Source of the DNA: Thermoplasmata archaeon
GTDB taxonomy: Archaea; Thermoplasmatota; Thermoplasmata; Thermoplasmatales; Thermoplasmataceae
Assembly: GCA_021797355.1 (NCBI GenBank)
Contig: JAJZZX010000005.1
Coordinates: forward strand, 1 to 64,000
Length of the DNA stretch: 64,000 bases
Direction: 5' to 3'
Shown: positions 8,588 through 16,563 of the stretch, piece by piece
Layout: every line of letters starts with the position of its first letter
Position numbering within the stretch: position 1 is the first letter of the stretch
Translations under genes and position numbers: made by a program
The notes under the pieces: model-generated
Databases searched by the model: none
Told to the model about the DNA's origin: nothing
What the model saw: only the letters and a program-made list of their open reading frames with translations

Positions 8588-8913
8588 GGAGTTTCTTCGT
8601 CGTAATTCCCGTTTAAAAATCTTTTGGAGGGTGATGGAAAATCACTGTCATCATTAAGGTTTGGAACCGTTAGTGGAGGTTGTGAATTTGAAAATGATTT
8701 CTTTTCTTTCTTTGGTATGCTATTATTCTGGATTGGCTTATACTTAATCTTTGCATGAGAATGTTTTACCACTTCTAGGACGAAATAGTCACCCTCCTTG
8801 ATGTCAAACATATCCCTGTAAAATTTTGGGATATATAGCTGACCCTGCCTGAACCTCGCTGACAGTTCTCTGCCTTCAATTTCTTCTGGCACATAAAATA
8901 AAAATATCGACAT
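8569..8913 (-). CDS. AbrB-like swapped-hairpin protein
   Basis: 114 residues. RFRQGQLYIPKFYRDMFDIK followed by EGDYFVLEVV matches the AbrB/SpoVT fold pattern (basic strand, 'IPK', short helix, Gly-Asp turn, strand), which dimerises to bind DNA. The rest is a polar, probably disordered tail rich in Ser, Pro and Asn, ending in acidic residues. ATG 8913 has no ribosome site, and TTTAAATA lies immediately upstream; a leaderless GTG at 8892, 26 nt from that element, is an alternative start. First gene of a three-gene operon; an inverted repeat at 8950-8968 may be its operator. Confidence 0.6.
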   Translation of the reverse strand: MSIFLFYVPEEIEGRELSARFRQGQLYIPKFYRDMFDIKEGDYFVLEVVKHSHAKIKYKPIQNNSIPKKEKKSFSNSQPPLTVPNLNDDSDFPSPSKRFLNGNYDEETPWKEEE

Positions 8914-8949
8914 ATTTAAATGTTTACATAGAGAGTTTACTGAAGTATC

Positions 8950-8968
8950 GTAAAATACACGATTTTAC
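8950..8968. repeat. Inverted repeat upstream of the AbrB-like gene
   Basis: GTAAAAT and ATTTTAC arms (7 bp, perfect) flank a 5-nt centre. It lies 37-55 nt upstream of the ATG of the AbrB-like gene. The position suits an operator, but an AT-rich 7-bp match can also arise by chance. Confidence 0.4.
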
Positions 8969-9532
8969 CTAGACTTATCGGTCAATACAGTTCATTCAAA
9001 GACAGATTGAGAGCCTTCTTTCCAAGTTAAGAATGTGCATCTCTGTTATATATAAATACAAATGCCTTCTTTATGGCCTTCTTATTGAGAAAATTGCAAA
9101 GCAGTCTATCCCAATGTTCTTCCAAATGATTTTCCTAGGAGCTCATGGTTGCATTTTGGAGAGGTAGGTTAATTGATTATATTTAAACATAAAATGAAAG
9201 CAAACCAGGATATTATATGAATTGTGAATAATTCAATCAGGTATTCACTGGCAGAAATAGGATGACATGTCTACTATCTACGTCTCTCTCTTGAAATTGA
9301 AGAGTCAACGACAGACGAATTCAAAACCTCATCGAATTGGCTGCTTCGCAGCCCTTGTAGTGGTTTAAAATGGAATATTTCATTTGTGGCTGACGAAAAA
9401 CAGTGAGAGTATAAATCTTCGAAAAATTTCTTTATGCAGCAATGGTTTTTATCGAATTTCTAGGTAATAATATATTATATACAACAGAGACAGAGGTAGA
9501 TAATATTGCTTAGAAGTCTAGACAAAATCTTT
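8969..9532. other. AT-rich gap of about 560 nt without a recognisable gene
   Basis: Contains several TATA-like strings (near 9049, 9177 and 9467-9482, the last partly palindromic) and only very short frames. No tRNA, rRNA or repeat array is visible. It separates the AbrB-like operon from the 3' end of the 524-residue gene, so it could hold an undetected non-coding RNA or replication site, but I see no direct support. Confidence 0.5.
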
Positions 9533-11107
9533 CTAATCAAATGATTTTTGGTCGAGATTTATACTCTCCGTTGAAAGTTGATCGAATAGGTCTAGATACG
9601 TTTTGCTCCAATAATTGAAAGTTGGATCTGCCACATAAACATTTCCAACGGTTATCACATTAGAAAGTGATTTTAGAGCCTTGACATATATCCTGCATAT
9701 TGATCTTTCCAATTCCTTATCCTTGAAAGTAATACCTCCACCTTTGAGAGAATGGTAATTCAATTTCTTCCCGCCGGATATCAACTGTATTGCCTGAAAG
9801 AGCTGGAAGTTTGTTCCGAACAATATTATGGCATTAGGGAAGAAATCAGAGCTGTAAAATGCGTCTTTTGAATTCATGATTGTGGTTCTATTCCATGGCT
9901 CTTTCGATAAGTAATTGACATAATAGTCAGTCATAACCGCATACACCAAATCTGATATGGGGATATCATCTGCAAATTTCCTCTTTCTGCCCTGGTTTAT
10001 GACATTTATGAAATCCAATCGTTGACTATCCTTCACATGTCCTAATGAGAGGTTTATGATGTTTTGCATTTCGCCTGACCTGTAATTTTTAAGCGTTTTG
10101 AAAAAGAAATTTAAACCTTCATTCAAAAGAAGTGCTATCTCTCCCTCACTCTGATCTGCTACAAACCTGACTAATTTGTTAATTTTCTTAAACACCAACA
10201 ACTGCTCCAGCAAGTTTAGCCTTTCCATCTTTGTGTTGGATATTTTGAAATTTGGAAGATAGTTGAAAGAAGGGATATGCTCAAAAATCGGCCCATCTAT
10301 GTATTCAAACCCATCCACTTGAGGGAGATAGGAGTGAGACAGGAATGCGTCCCTTGAATATATCTGGATTTTCTCATCCTGATTTAATCCTAAATTCAAG
10401 AGGTTTAACAATAATTCCTCCAGCGTTGAAGGAAGCTCTATTATGTTTTCATCAATTTCCTTGAACCACCTGAAGGGAAGCTTATCGCTGAATACCTGCC
10501 AGTAGCCATTTACCGGTTGGCTCCACATAACCCTGCTTAACTCTTCGGGCCTCTTCATATAGGTAGGGTTGGTGATAAAGTCATTTTGTCCATCTTCTCC
10601 TCTTTTGTAATACGCCTCATTCAACGCAAGATGGATGTTTTTGGCATATAGTGTTCGTGGGATATACGCAGCTTTGCTTATGGTGGTGATTAAAATAAAG
10701 AAATCCCGTGTCATCAGACCATGGTAATTCTCATTCTGAATAGTATAAGGGCATCGATGGTCTGCTTTTCCCATCATTTCAGGGTCAGGATGGTATTCCG
10801 CATGTATCTTTGACGTAAACTTCGAACCTCTAGCTTGGATTTTTTCCTGGATTTCATTGATTCGGTTACTCGTGCAAAGGCTGGAGATGGAGTCTGTATA
10901 ATATACGGTGTTGTGAGGATCCGTATCTTTTAGTTCATGAAGTGGAATGGCTTTAAGGTCAAGTTGAGTTTCGGCTATTTTAACTGCGCTGAGAATATCT
11001 TCATATCTAGGGTATGCAATAACCTGCCTTCTTGTGTTGTCAAATATAAACCCTACATAATACATTGCACCATCCTTCGCAAGGTCTATTATGGGGATTT
11101 TAGTCAC
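9533..11107 (-). CDS. Unknown 524-residue protein of the accessory region
   Basis: A long, convincing coding sequence without recognisable motifs: no Walker A, zinc site, membrane span or nuclease signature. It is mixed alpha/beta by composition, with a basic GRKRKF patch and a Gly-rich LKGGGITFKD segment near the C-terminus. The start overlaps the end of the 80-residue gene by 8 nt, so the pair is probably translationally coupled. The size and the position in an integrase-bearing region would fit a replication, packaging or defence protein of an integrated element, but nothing seen decides among these. Confidence 0.6.
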   Translation of the reverse strand: MTKIPIIDLAKDGAMYYVGFIFDNTRRQVIAYPRYEDILSAVKIAETQLDLKAIPLHELKDTDPHNTVYYTDSISSLCTSNRINEIQEKIQARGSKFTSKIHAEYHPDPEMMGKADHRCPYTIQNENYHGLMTRDFFILITTISKAAYIPRTLYAKNIHLALNEAYYKRGEDGQNDFITNPTYMKRPEELSRVMWSQPVNGYWQVFSDKLPFRWFKEIDENIIELPSTLEELLLNLLNLGLNQDEKIQIYSRDAFLSHSYLPQVDGFEYIDGPIFEHIPSFNYLPNFKISNTKMERLNLLEQLLVFKKINKLVRFVADQSEGEIALLLNEGLNFFFKTLKNYRSGEMQNIINLSLGHVKDSQRLDFINVINQGRKRKFADDIPISDLVYAVMTDYYVNYLSKEPWNRTTIMNSKDAFYSSDFFPNAIILFGTNFQLFQAIQLISGGKKLNYHSLKGGGITFKDKELERSICRIYVKALKSLSNVITVGNVYVADPTFNYWSKTYLDLFDQLSTESINLDQKSFD

Positions 11108-11342
11108 GGATTTCTACCTCCATGATGTATTTGGTGTATAATTTCCATCTTCTTTCTCTTCGCACCACAAAGATGTAGTCTCTATAAACTCTATCCACAT
11201 AGCAATCCATATTCCAGTGGCCGCATTTTCTTTCACCAGCATCAGGTCTATGATACACAATTAAGGCGTTGTGGCCTATTGCCTGTTTTAGAAATGCTTT
11301 CTTGATTGGTTTTTTACCTTGATGAAATATAGATTTAGTCAT
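11100..11342 (-). CDS. Small basic hypothetical protein coupled to the 524-residue gene
   Basis: 80 residues, strongly basic, with a lysine-rich N-terminus (HQGKKPIKKAFLKQAIGHNA) and a beta-like second half (CYVDRVYRDYIFVVRRERRW). C39 and C47 with neighbouring His residues do not make a complete zinc site. It precedes and overlaps the unknown 524-residue gene by 8 nt. The charge suggests nucleic-acid contact; no family assigned. Confidence 0.5.
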   Translation of the reverse strand: MTKSIFHQGKKPIKKAFLKQAIGHNALIVYHRPDAGERKCGHWNMDCYVDRVYRDYIFVVRRERRWKLYTKYIMEVEIRD

Positions 11343-11393
11343 TGATTACTCCTTGAGGTGTAGCTGCCAACTACTACCTCAATTATTTTTTAA

Positions 11394-11657
11394 TTACTCT
11401 TCTCCCTCCATCTCTTCCAGTAACTTCATGGCCTGGTGTATTCTTTGCCACCTTCTTTTGTGTGATTCACTCGTTTTTCTTTTGGTTTCTTCCGTAGGTT
11501 TTTGTTTTGAACCATACCCATTATGCTCTCTGTTCTTCCATGCTTCCTTCAACGAGTCTTTTAATTTTTGAGATGAAACGTGCCATTTATATGGAGAACG
11601 TGGCTTTCTTTTACCAATTCTCTCTTCAGAAGCAGTTGTTTTAATGCTTGATTCCAT
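11394..11657 (-). CDS. Stand-alone NUMOD3-like DNA-binding peptide
   Basis: 87 residues, highly basic. The core KPTEETKRKTSESHKRRW matches the NUMOD3 pattern (S/T-E-E-T-K-x-K-I-S-E-x-x-K-x-x-W) normally found as DNA-contacting modules next to GIY-YIG or HNH homing nucleases; an earlier segment (SSQKLKDSLKEAWKNRE) looks like a second, weaker copy. No nuclease domain is fused to it. The C-terminus is an acidic helix (QAMKLLEEMEGEE). It may be a remnant of a homing endonuclease or an orphan accessory protein. The match is by eye. Confidence 0.5.
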   Translation of the reverse strand: MESSIKTTASEERIGKRKPRSPYKWHVSSQKLKDSLKEAWKNREHNGYGSKQKPTEETKRKTSESHKRRWQRIHQAMKLLEEMEGEE

Positions 11658-12043
11658 AATTTAATATTACAATCTTGTTTTAATATTTTACTGTTTGAAT
11701 AATTTTCTTAACCCGCTAATGAACTAACTCTGCAATTAATGACCTGTAATGATTCTGGCACAGCAAAAGATTCTGAAAGTTACTGAGTAATTCCAAGTGC
11801 TGAGTAAATATTTCATATTGCTACTGGTCTCAACGTGTGACCATGAGCTCCTGGTAAAATCGTAGAGCTTGCTCTGAGGCTAGAATTACTAGATTTTCGG
11901 AAGATCACTTCGATGCAAAAATGAACATCTGGATCAACTGTTTTATTTTTCTTGGTCGACTCCTCGGAAAATAGCGATTCTTCTACTTGGTTCGCGCTAT
12001 GAGGTAAGAAAATGAAACAAAATGTAACTTATGTTATGTCTCT
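11658..12043. other. Gap of about 390 nt with no gene seen
   Basis: No frame with coding character, no RNA gene and no repeat is recognisable on either strand. The plus strand near 12000 has only a few short Met-starting frames that stop within ten codons. Confidence 0.5.
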
Positions 12044-12808
12044 CTATTTTGGAAATATCTTGATACCGTAACCTAAAACTTCGCCGTGAATATCGGCTCT
12101 CAGTAATGTCTTATATGGTGATGAAAAACTGCTCAAATTTCTATTGTATTCTGCTGAAAAGGCTGCAGCAACTAAGTCAGCAATTTGAATGAAATTGTTG
12201 TCATTATCATTCTGAAAAGTAAGATTGTCAATTATCTTTTTTATTGGTCGTCGAGTTGGGGTATTAAACTCAATTGTAACGGTTCCATCACCATTGTCAA
12301 TGACTGAGTACCCCTTAACTATTACTCCCTTTTCTAAAATCTCCTTATGCTCTTTCACAAGATTTTCAATTTCTTTGGATTTGTGAGCAGAATCATAAAT
12401 TATTGATCCATATGAGTCTTGATATGAGTCCAAGTGATATTCAAACCTTTCTACTAGAAAGCTATAGGATAGTTTAAACAATGTCTCCTTATCTTTTTTA
12501 TTCATCTTGGATTTATCTATCAAGGACACTACCAGCTGGATCCCATTATCAAGAATTTTATGATATTCATTGTTGAAATTATTCTTTTGAATAGAGGTTA
12601 GATTGTCCCATCTCTTGTCTCGTGAATGCCTGTGACGCCTCATATCTTTGAGATTAAAGGGCTTTTCTCCAAAATAACGTTTTTTCAGGTCATTCAATTG
12701 TCTATTTATTAGATGCCACCTATCATGCGGAACTATAACACCTGCCAATGTAATAAATTGGGCATTTTTGTCATAACTCTCGTCTATATATAAATTGAAT
12801 CCTGGCAC
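12044..12808 (-). CDS. DUF3800-family protein
   Basis: 254 residues. The N-terminus (LYIDESYD, then FITLAGVIVP) and the C-terminal NNFIQIADLVAAAFSAEYNR are hallmarks of DUF3800, whose conserved acidic residues (D9, E10 and the late Asp in IADL) suggest an RNase H-like metal site. The family is scattered across bacteria and archaea, often in mobile or defence-rich regions, with no settled biochemical role that I know of. It is a single gene with its own promoter region: the 30 nt upstream of ATG 12808 hold a TATATATAAAT-like string. Confidence 0.8.
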   Translation of the reverse strand: MPGFNLYIDESYDKNAQFITLAGVIVPHDRWHLINRQLNDLKKRYFGEKPFNLKDMRRHRHSRDKRWDNLTSIQKNNFNNEYHKILDNGIQLVVSLIDKSKMNKKDKETLFKLSYSFLVERFEYHLDSYQDSYGSIIYDSAHKSKEIENLVKEHKEILEKGVIVKGYSVIDNGDGTVTIEFNTPTRRPIKKIIDNLTFQNDNDNNFIQIADLVAAAFSAEYNRNLSSFSSPYKTLLRADIHGEVLGYGIKIFPK

Positions 12809-13068
12809 GCTGTTTCAATAATGATACATATATATAAATTGTCTCACAGAGTTTCACAGTTTATATTTCCGAACTTGGAATTTTGTAAAATTGTGTTCGA
12901 CTATCACCGTATGTAAATTTACTATTTTAAGTTAAATGCCGTACATTTATTGACGTATTTCCATTACGCAATCGGATATATGATTATTTTATTACTGGCT
13001 AATGAAATATAAGATGAAATTTTTTTTTAAATAAAACTTGTATCCTGCAAAAAACTGAATAATTTACT

Positions 13069-13395
13069 ATGTCCCTAATCTATACAATTATGGTGAATAA
13101 CCCCATTGAGAAAAAGCCAAAGGAGGTGTGGTTAGTCAGGTGTTCGCAAGGACACGAATTTTATACTGACTACCTGCCTGAGATAGTGAACAAGGAAACA
13201 GGGGACTTTGAGTGCTCCAAATGTGTAGCAGAAAAGAAAACAAGCTATATCAGTCTGATAAGTGAACCATGTGCAACTGGCAACTGTCTGGCTTGCCCTG
13301 ATAACGACTTACTAGAGTGCAGTTGTTTCTGCCATGAAGACCAAGATTACATTCTGCAACTGATAGCCGAGCTTGAGAAGGATGTGGAGTTCTAA
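13069..13395 (+). CDS. Cysteine-rich, probably zinc-binding hypothetical protein
   Basis: Up to 108 residues; ATG 13090 (MVNNPIEKK) is an equally likely start and drops seven residues. Cysteines occur as C..GHEF..., CSKC, then C-x4-C-x2-C and CSCFCH, enough for two zinc sites. The C-terminus is acidic. The stop codon overlaps the ATG of the next gene (TAATG), so it heads a three-gene plus-strand cassette. No family recognised. Confidence 0.5.
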   Translation: MSLIYTIMVNNPIEKKPKEVWLVRCSQGHEFYTDYLPEIVNKETGDFECSKCVAEKKTSYISLISEPCATGNCLACPDNDLLECSCFCHEDQDYILQLIAELEKDVEF

Positions 13396-13754
13396 TGAAT
13401 AGAAAGACTATAAAGAATATCCCTCCAAAACTCAAGAAAGCCTTTGACTGGATTGAAGAAAATCTGGAATACAGCCGGGTTTTCTTCCATGATGACCTGT
13501 ATGATGAGCCAACTATTGAAGAGATCGAATTACAGGAAATCCTTTGCGGAAAGATCAAAAATCCAAAGAAAGGATGGAGGCAACTTCTGCAACTCAGGTC
13601 GTTTTTCATGTTGGCTGTCGTAACGGAGGAGGGGGTAAAGGAGGGGCTATTAGTTCCAGATGGCGTGGACCCCGATGGACACACAAGATACAGATATGTA
13701 GGCGACAATGGAGAAAATAAAGGCGAAAATAGCAAGGGGTATGGTCTACAATGA
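13395..13754 (+). CDS. Hypothetical protein, middle gene of a three-gene cassette
   Basis: 119 residues. It starts with a basic helix (KTIKNIPPKLKKAFDWIEEN), has a hydrophobic helix (LLQLRSFFMLAVV) and a Gly/Asn-rich tail. It overlaps both neighbours by 1-4 nt, a strong sign of coupled translation. The arrangement (helical domain, then a short DPDGHTRYRYVG strand-like segment) resembles a small winged-helix protein, but this is a guess. Confidence 0.5.
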   Translation: MNRKTIKNIPPKLKKAFDWIEENLEYSRVFFHDDLYDEPTIEEIELQEILCGKIKNPKKGWRQLLQLRSFFMLAVVTEEGVKEGLLVPDGVDPDGHTRYRYVGDNGENKGENSKGYGLQ

Positions 13755-14035
13755 AAGATGCTTGGAAGATGCCAGAAATTAAACGAAGACAAATAGAAGT
13801 CTTGGCAGAAAACGACATGCAACAGAAGTGGAGAAATGCAACTGCAAGAATCTTCATGATGCTTGGAGACACACAAATTGTGCCACCAAAGTACTATGGA
13901 ACAATGATTAAGCAGAATTTGAAGATGACTGAGGATAGCGTATCCCACGGTTGGAGTTTCGATGATGCGGTTGATTCAGTAATAGCGAACATATTTCACG
14001 CAAAATACGGCCTATTCATAAAGGGGTTGAAATAA
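13751..14035 (+). CDS. Hypothetical helical protein, last gene of the cassette
   Basis: 94 residues, mostly helical, with no cysteine and no membrane segment. ATG 13751 overlaps the preceding stop by 4 nt (ATGA). The sequence (MPEIKRRQIEVLAENDMQQK) suggests a soluble helix bundle. No function assigned. Confidence 0.5.
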   Translation: MKDAWKMPEIKRRQIEVLAENDMQQKWRNATARIFMMLGDTQIVPPKYYGTMIKQNLKMTEDSVSHGWSFDDAVDSVIANIFHAKYGLFIKGLK

Positions 14036-14274
14036 TCCCATCAATGAATGAGGAAGAAATGTATGGACTACCGGAGAAACTCTGATACTATTATCTATGA
14101 ATATTTTACAATCCCTCCCTTATTTTTCTGACTGCTTGTAATATTTTTTATCATCAACCTGCCTGAAGATTAAATCTGAATAACCTTGTACTATCAGTGT
14201 TTGCCTTCAAGAAAATTTGATGAGGTAGCAATTCATTCAATACCAAAGAGAGTATAAATAATTGAAGAAGGAAG

Positions 14275-16155
14275 CTACGGAGTGATTATTGTTACATATT
14301 TTATGACAGTATCTCCAATTCCATCCTGGACAACAACTTTTAAAGTCGTCTTTGCCCCTGCGATGTAATCTTGAGTTAAAACAACATTCTTTTGTAATTC
14401 AGATGCATAGGGTTGATAATCCAAATTACCAGCATAGAAGTTAATGTAATAATATTCATTGAAACCGGGATAGTAAGAACTTACATTTGTTATATATGTT
14501 CCTCCGGTTATATTGGCATATATGTTCACTACATACGATCCATACTGTGGGGCCTCAGTATAAGCAAGTGTAAAGTTTAGTTTTGGATTTACCTTGATAT
14601 ACGAAGTAGTTGACTGAGACTGACCCAGTGAGTCTGTGACTGTAAATTCTATTGAAACCTTCCCAGAGTCCTCTATGAGGGCATTCACGTTCTGCAAGTT
14701 TGAATAGTATTTGCCGTTGATATACCACCCAAACGTGTATGGTCCAAATCCTGATCCCGAACCGGAGTAAGAATAACTTCCATTCAACTGGTCAGTCATA
14801 TTTGCATCAATCAGCGTTTTGCCAACTGATATTGAAGGATTTAACGAGTAGAAGTAAACGTTCACAGTGTTGCTTTGGGCATTCCATCCTCCTTTTAAAT
14901 CTTGCAGATATAATTTTATTGAATTATCACCTGTAACGAGGTCAAAACTAGACAAAGCCACATTAAACGACCCAGAAGTATATCCTGACGTCCCATCAAT
15001 CATATATTTAAAATCACCAGATCCACCGGTTATTTTTGCGCTAATAAAAGCATAATTTCCGTCAATCACATAGGTCTGTAGCGATGATATGTTGACAACA
15101 GGATCTGAATAAACTCTTACTGGGATAGAAGAGTTTTGAGAAAAACCGTTCGCATCTGTAACATTACAACTTACAACGTAATTACCGGGATATATAAACA
15201 CATAGTTTATTTGGGAGAGATCAAGATAGTTTGGGTCGATGGGAGTGTTATTTAGGTACCAATGGTAAGTGTATGGTATTACGCCTGTACTGTTGAGGCT
15301 GACCTGGAATAGAGCATCAAGACCTACATTAATAGTAAAAGGATTTAGCTGCGTAACAGGGTTGCCTTCATCATATGCAGAAATTATAGGTTTACCTAAA
15401 TCTCTTTCCACGGTTATTTCCTTATTTAGGGTGTAATGATAACCAAGTATATCTGTGATTATAACTAGAACTGAAATAGTGCCATTCAATATTGGTACAT
15501 ATGAAAGGGTGTTTCCAGTATTGCTTTCGTTCAAGGAAGAACCGGAATTAGAGATAACCCACGAAAGGTTATATGGTTTCATACCGCCACTAATAGATAC
15601 ACCCCATACTTCGCTCACACCAACTTCCCCGATTGTAGGTCCATTTAAATAAGCGATCATTCTAGGAATTACTGTAATGTTCAAAACTCTGGTAGCAGTA
15701 TAGGAGTTATAACCCAGTGAAAGAGAGTATCGATAGATTCCAGTTTCATTCACATAGGAGAAAGATATAGGAATTGTAGTGTTATAGTATCCTGATATCG
15801 TCTGGCTAAAGCCAGAATCAAATGGAGCATTGCCGTTGGGATCTGTTACAGACAAAGAAAGTACTGAAACCCCTGGCACATAAACCCTGATATGCATAAG
15901 GTCATCGTGTGGATTCGGTATTTCCACAGTCTTGTTGGTCACCGAGTACTGAGCTATGACAATCCCTGATGCATTATTTGAAGTTTTATTATTGGAACTT
16001 GTTGTGTTATTTGAATTAGTATTATTTGTTGTTGGAACTGGAACTAAAGTTCCGGGAGATTTCAAATTCTTATGGTCATTATGATAAACTAATCCAACTG
16101 TTAAGCCAGATGCCAGAACTGCTACTACAATCATTGCAGTTATTAGTTTGTGCAC
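14275..16155 (-). CDS. Membrane-anchored surface protein with PKD/Ig-like repeats
   Basis: 626 residues. An N-terminal hydrophobic segment (about 4-23) anchors or exports it; an Asn/Thr/Ser-rich linker follows (about 44-64), then several repeats of 80-100 residues with the PKD/Ig signature, for example YHWYLNNTPI followed by YPGNYVVSCNVTDANG, and FGWYINGKYYS followed by SIEFTVTDSLGQS. Many N-x-S/T sequons suggest heavy N-glycosylation outside the cell. There is no C-terminal anchor. A role in adhesion or the cell coat is family inference. It lies between unknown genes and the recombinase, alone on the minus strand. Confidence 0.75.
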   Translation of the reverse strand: MHKLITAMIVVAVLASGLTVGLVYHNDHKNLKSPGTLVPVPTTNNTNSNNTTSSNNKTSNNASGIVIAQYSVTNKTVEIPNPHDDLMHIRVYVPGVSVLSLSVTDPNGNAPFDSGFSQTISGYYNTTIPISFSYVNETGIYRYSLSLGYNSYTATRVLNITVIPRMIAYLNGPTIGEVGVSEVWGVSISGGMKPYNLSWVISNSGSSLNESNTGNTLSYVPILNGTISVLVIITDILGYHYTLNKEITVERDLGKPIISAYDEGNPVTQLNPFTINVGLDALFQVSLNSTGVIPYTYHWYLNNTPIDPNYLDLSQINYVFIYPGNYVVSCNVTDANGFSQNSSIPVRVYSDPVVNISSLQTYVIDGNYAFISAKITGGSGDFKYMIDGTSGYTSGSFNVALSSFDLVTGDNSIKLYLQDLKGGWNAQSNTVNVYFYSLNPSISVGKTLIDANMTDQLNGSYSYSGSGSGFGPYTFGWYINGKYYSNLQNVNALIEDSGKVSIEFTVTDSLGQSQSTTSYIKVNPKLNFTLAYTEAPQYGSYVVNIYANITGGTYITNVSSYYPGFNEYYYINFYAGNLDYQPYASELQKNVVLTQDYIAGAKTTLKVVVQDGIGDTVIKYVTIITP

Positions 16156-16335
16156 AAATGTATAGATTTTGTTTGATTAAATAAATTTCTATATCCAATG
16201 GTAAGTAAGAAAGCCTGTGCATGTAACATTAATTTACGTTCTTCATTGATTTTTAATCTCCAATGCTATGGATCATCTGATGGTTTAATCCTTACATTAG
16301 TTACCGGATCGGAATGAAGTTTAATATGAATATTT

Positions 16336-16563
16336 TCAGTATACACCCTTCGGATCCCAGAATTCTTTCATATTCTTTTTGAAGTCGTGATAGCATTTTT
16401 CAGAACATATATAGATATGATTGCCTCCCTTATATTCACGGCGTTCAGGTGTGCTCCAAGGGACTTCCTCTACCTCATCTAGAAATATCCTATATGCATT
16501 AACAGGTCTGAAGCGCTTAGCACATATTACACAATATACAAAATTAGAGTCCATAAAAATCAA
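16336..16563 (-). CDS. Small treble-clef zinc-finger protein
   Basis: 75 residues (MIFMDSNFVYCVICAKRF...). A CxxC knuckle (C11/C14) pairs with a late CxxxC (ICSEKCYHDFKK), the layout of TRASH/MYM-like treble clefs. Its ATG overlaps the recombinase stop by 4 nt, so it is co-translated with the integrase and may act with it, for example as a directionality or regulatory factor. That role is inference. Confidence 0.6.
   Translation of the reverse strand: MIFMDSNFVYCVICAKRFRPVNAYRIFLDEVEEVPWSTPERREYKGGNHIYICSEKCYHDFKKNMKEFWDPKGVY

Noticed and set aside
13250-13948. A 232-residue minus-strand frame
   Set aside because: It lies opposite the three overlapping plus-strand genes, is rich in Ser, Cys, His and Pro as in antisense artefacts, and matches nothing.
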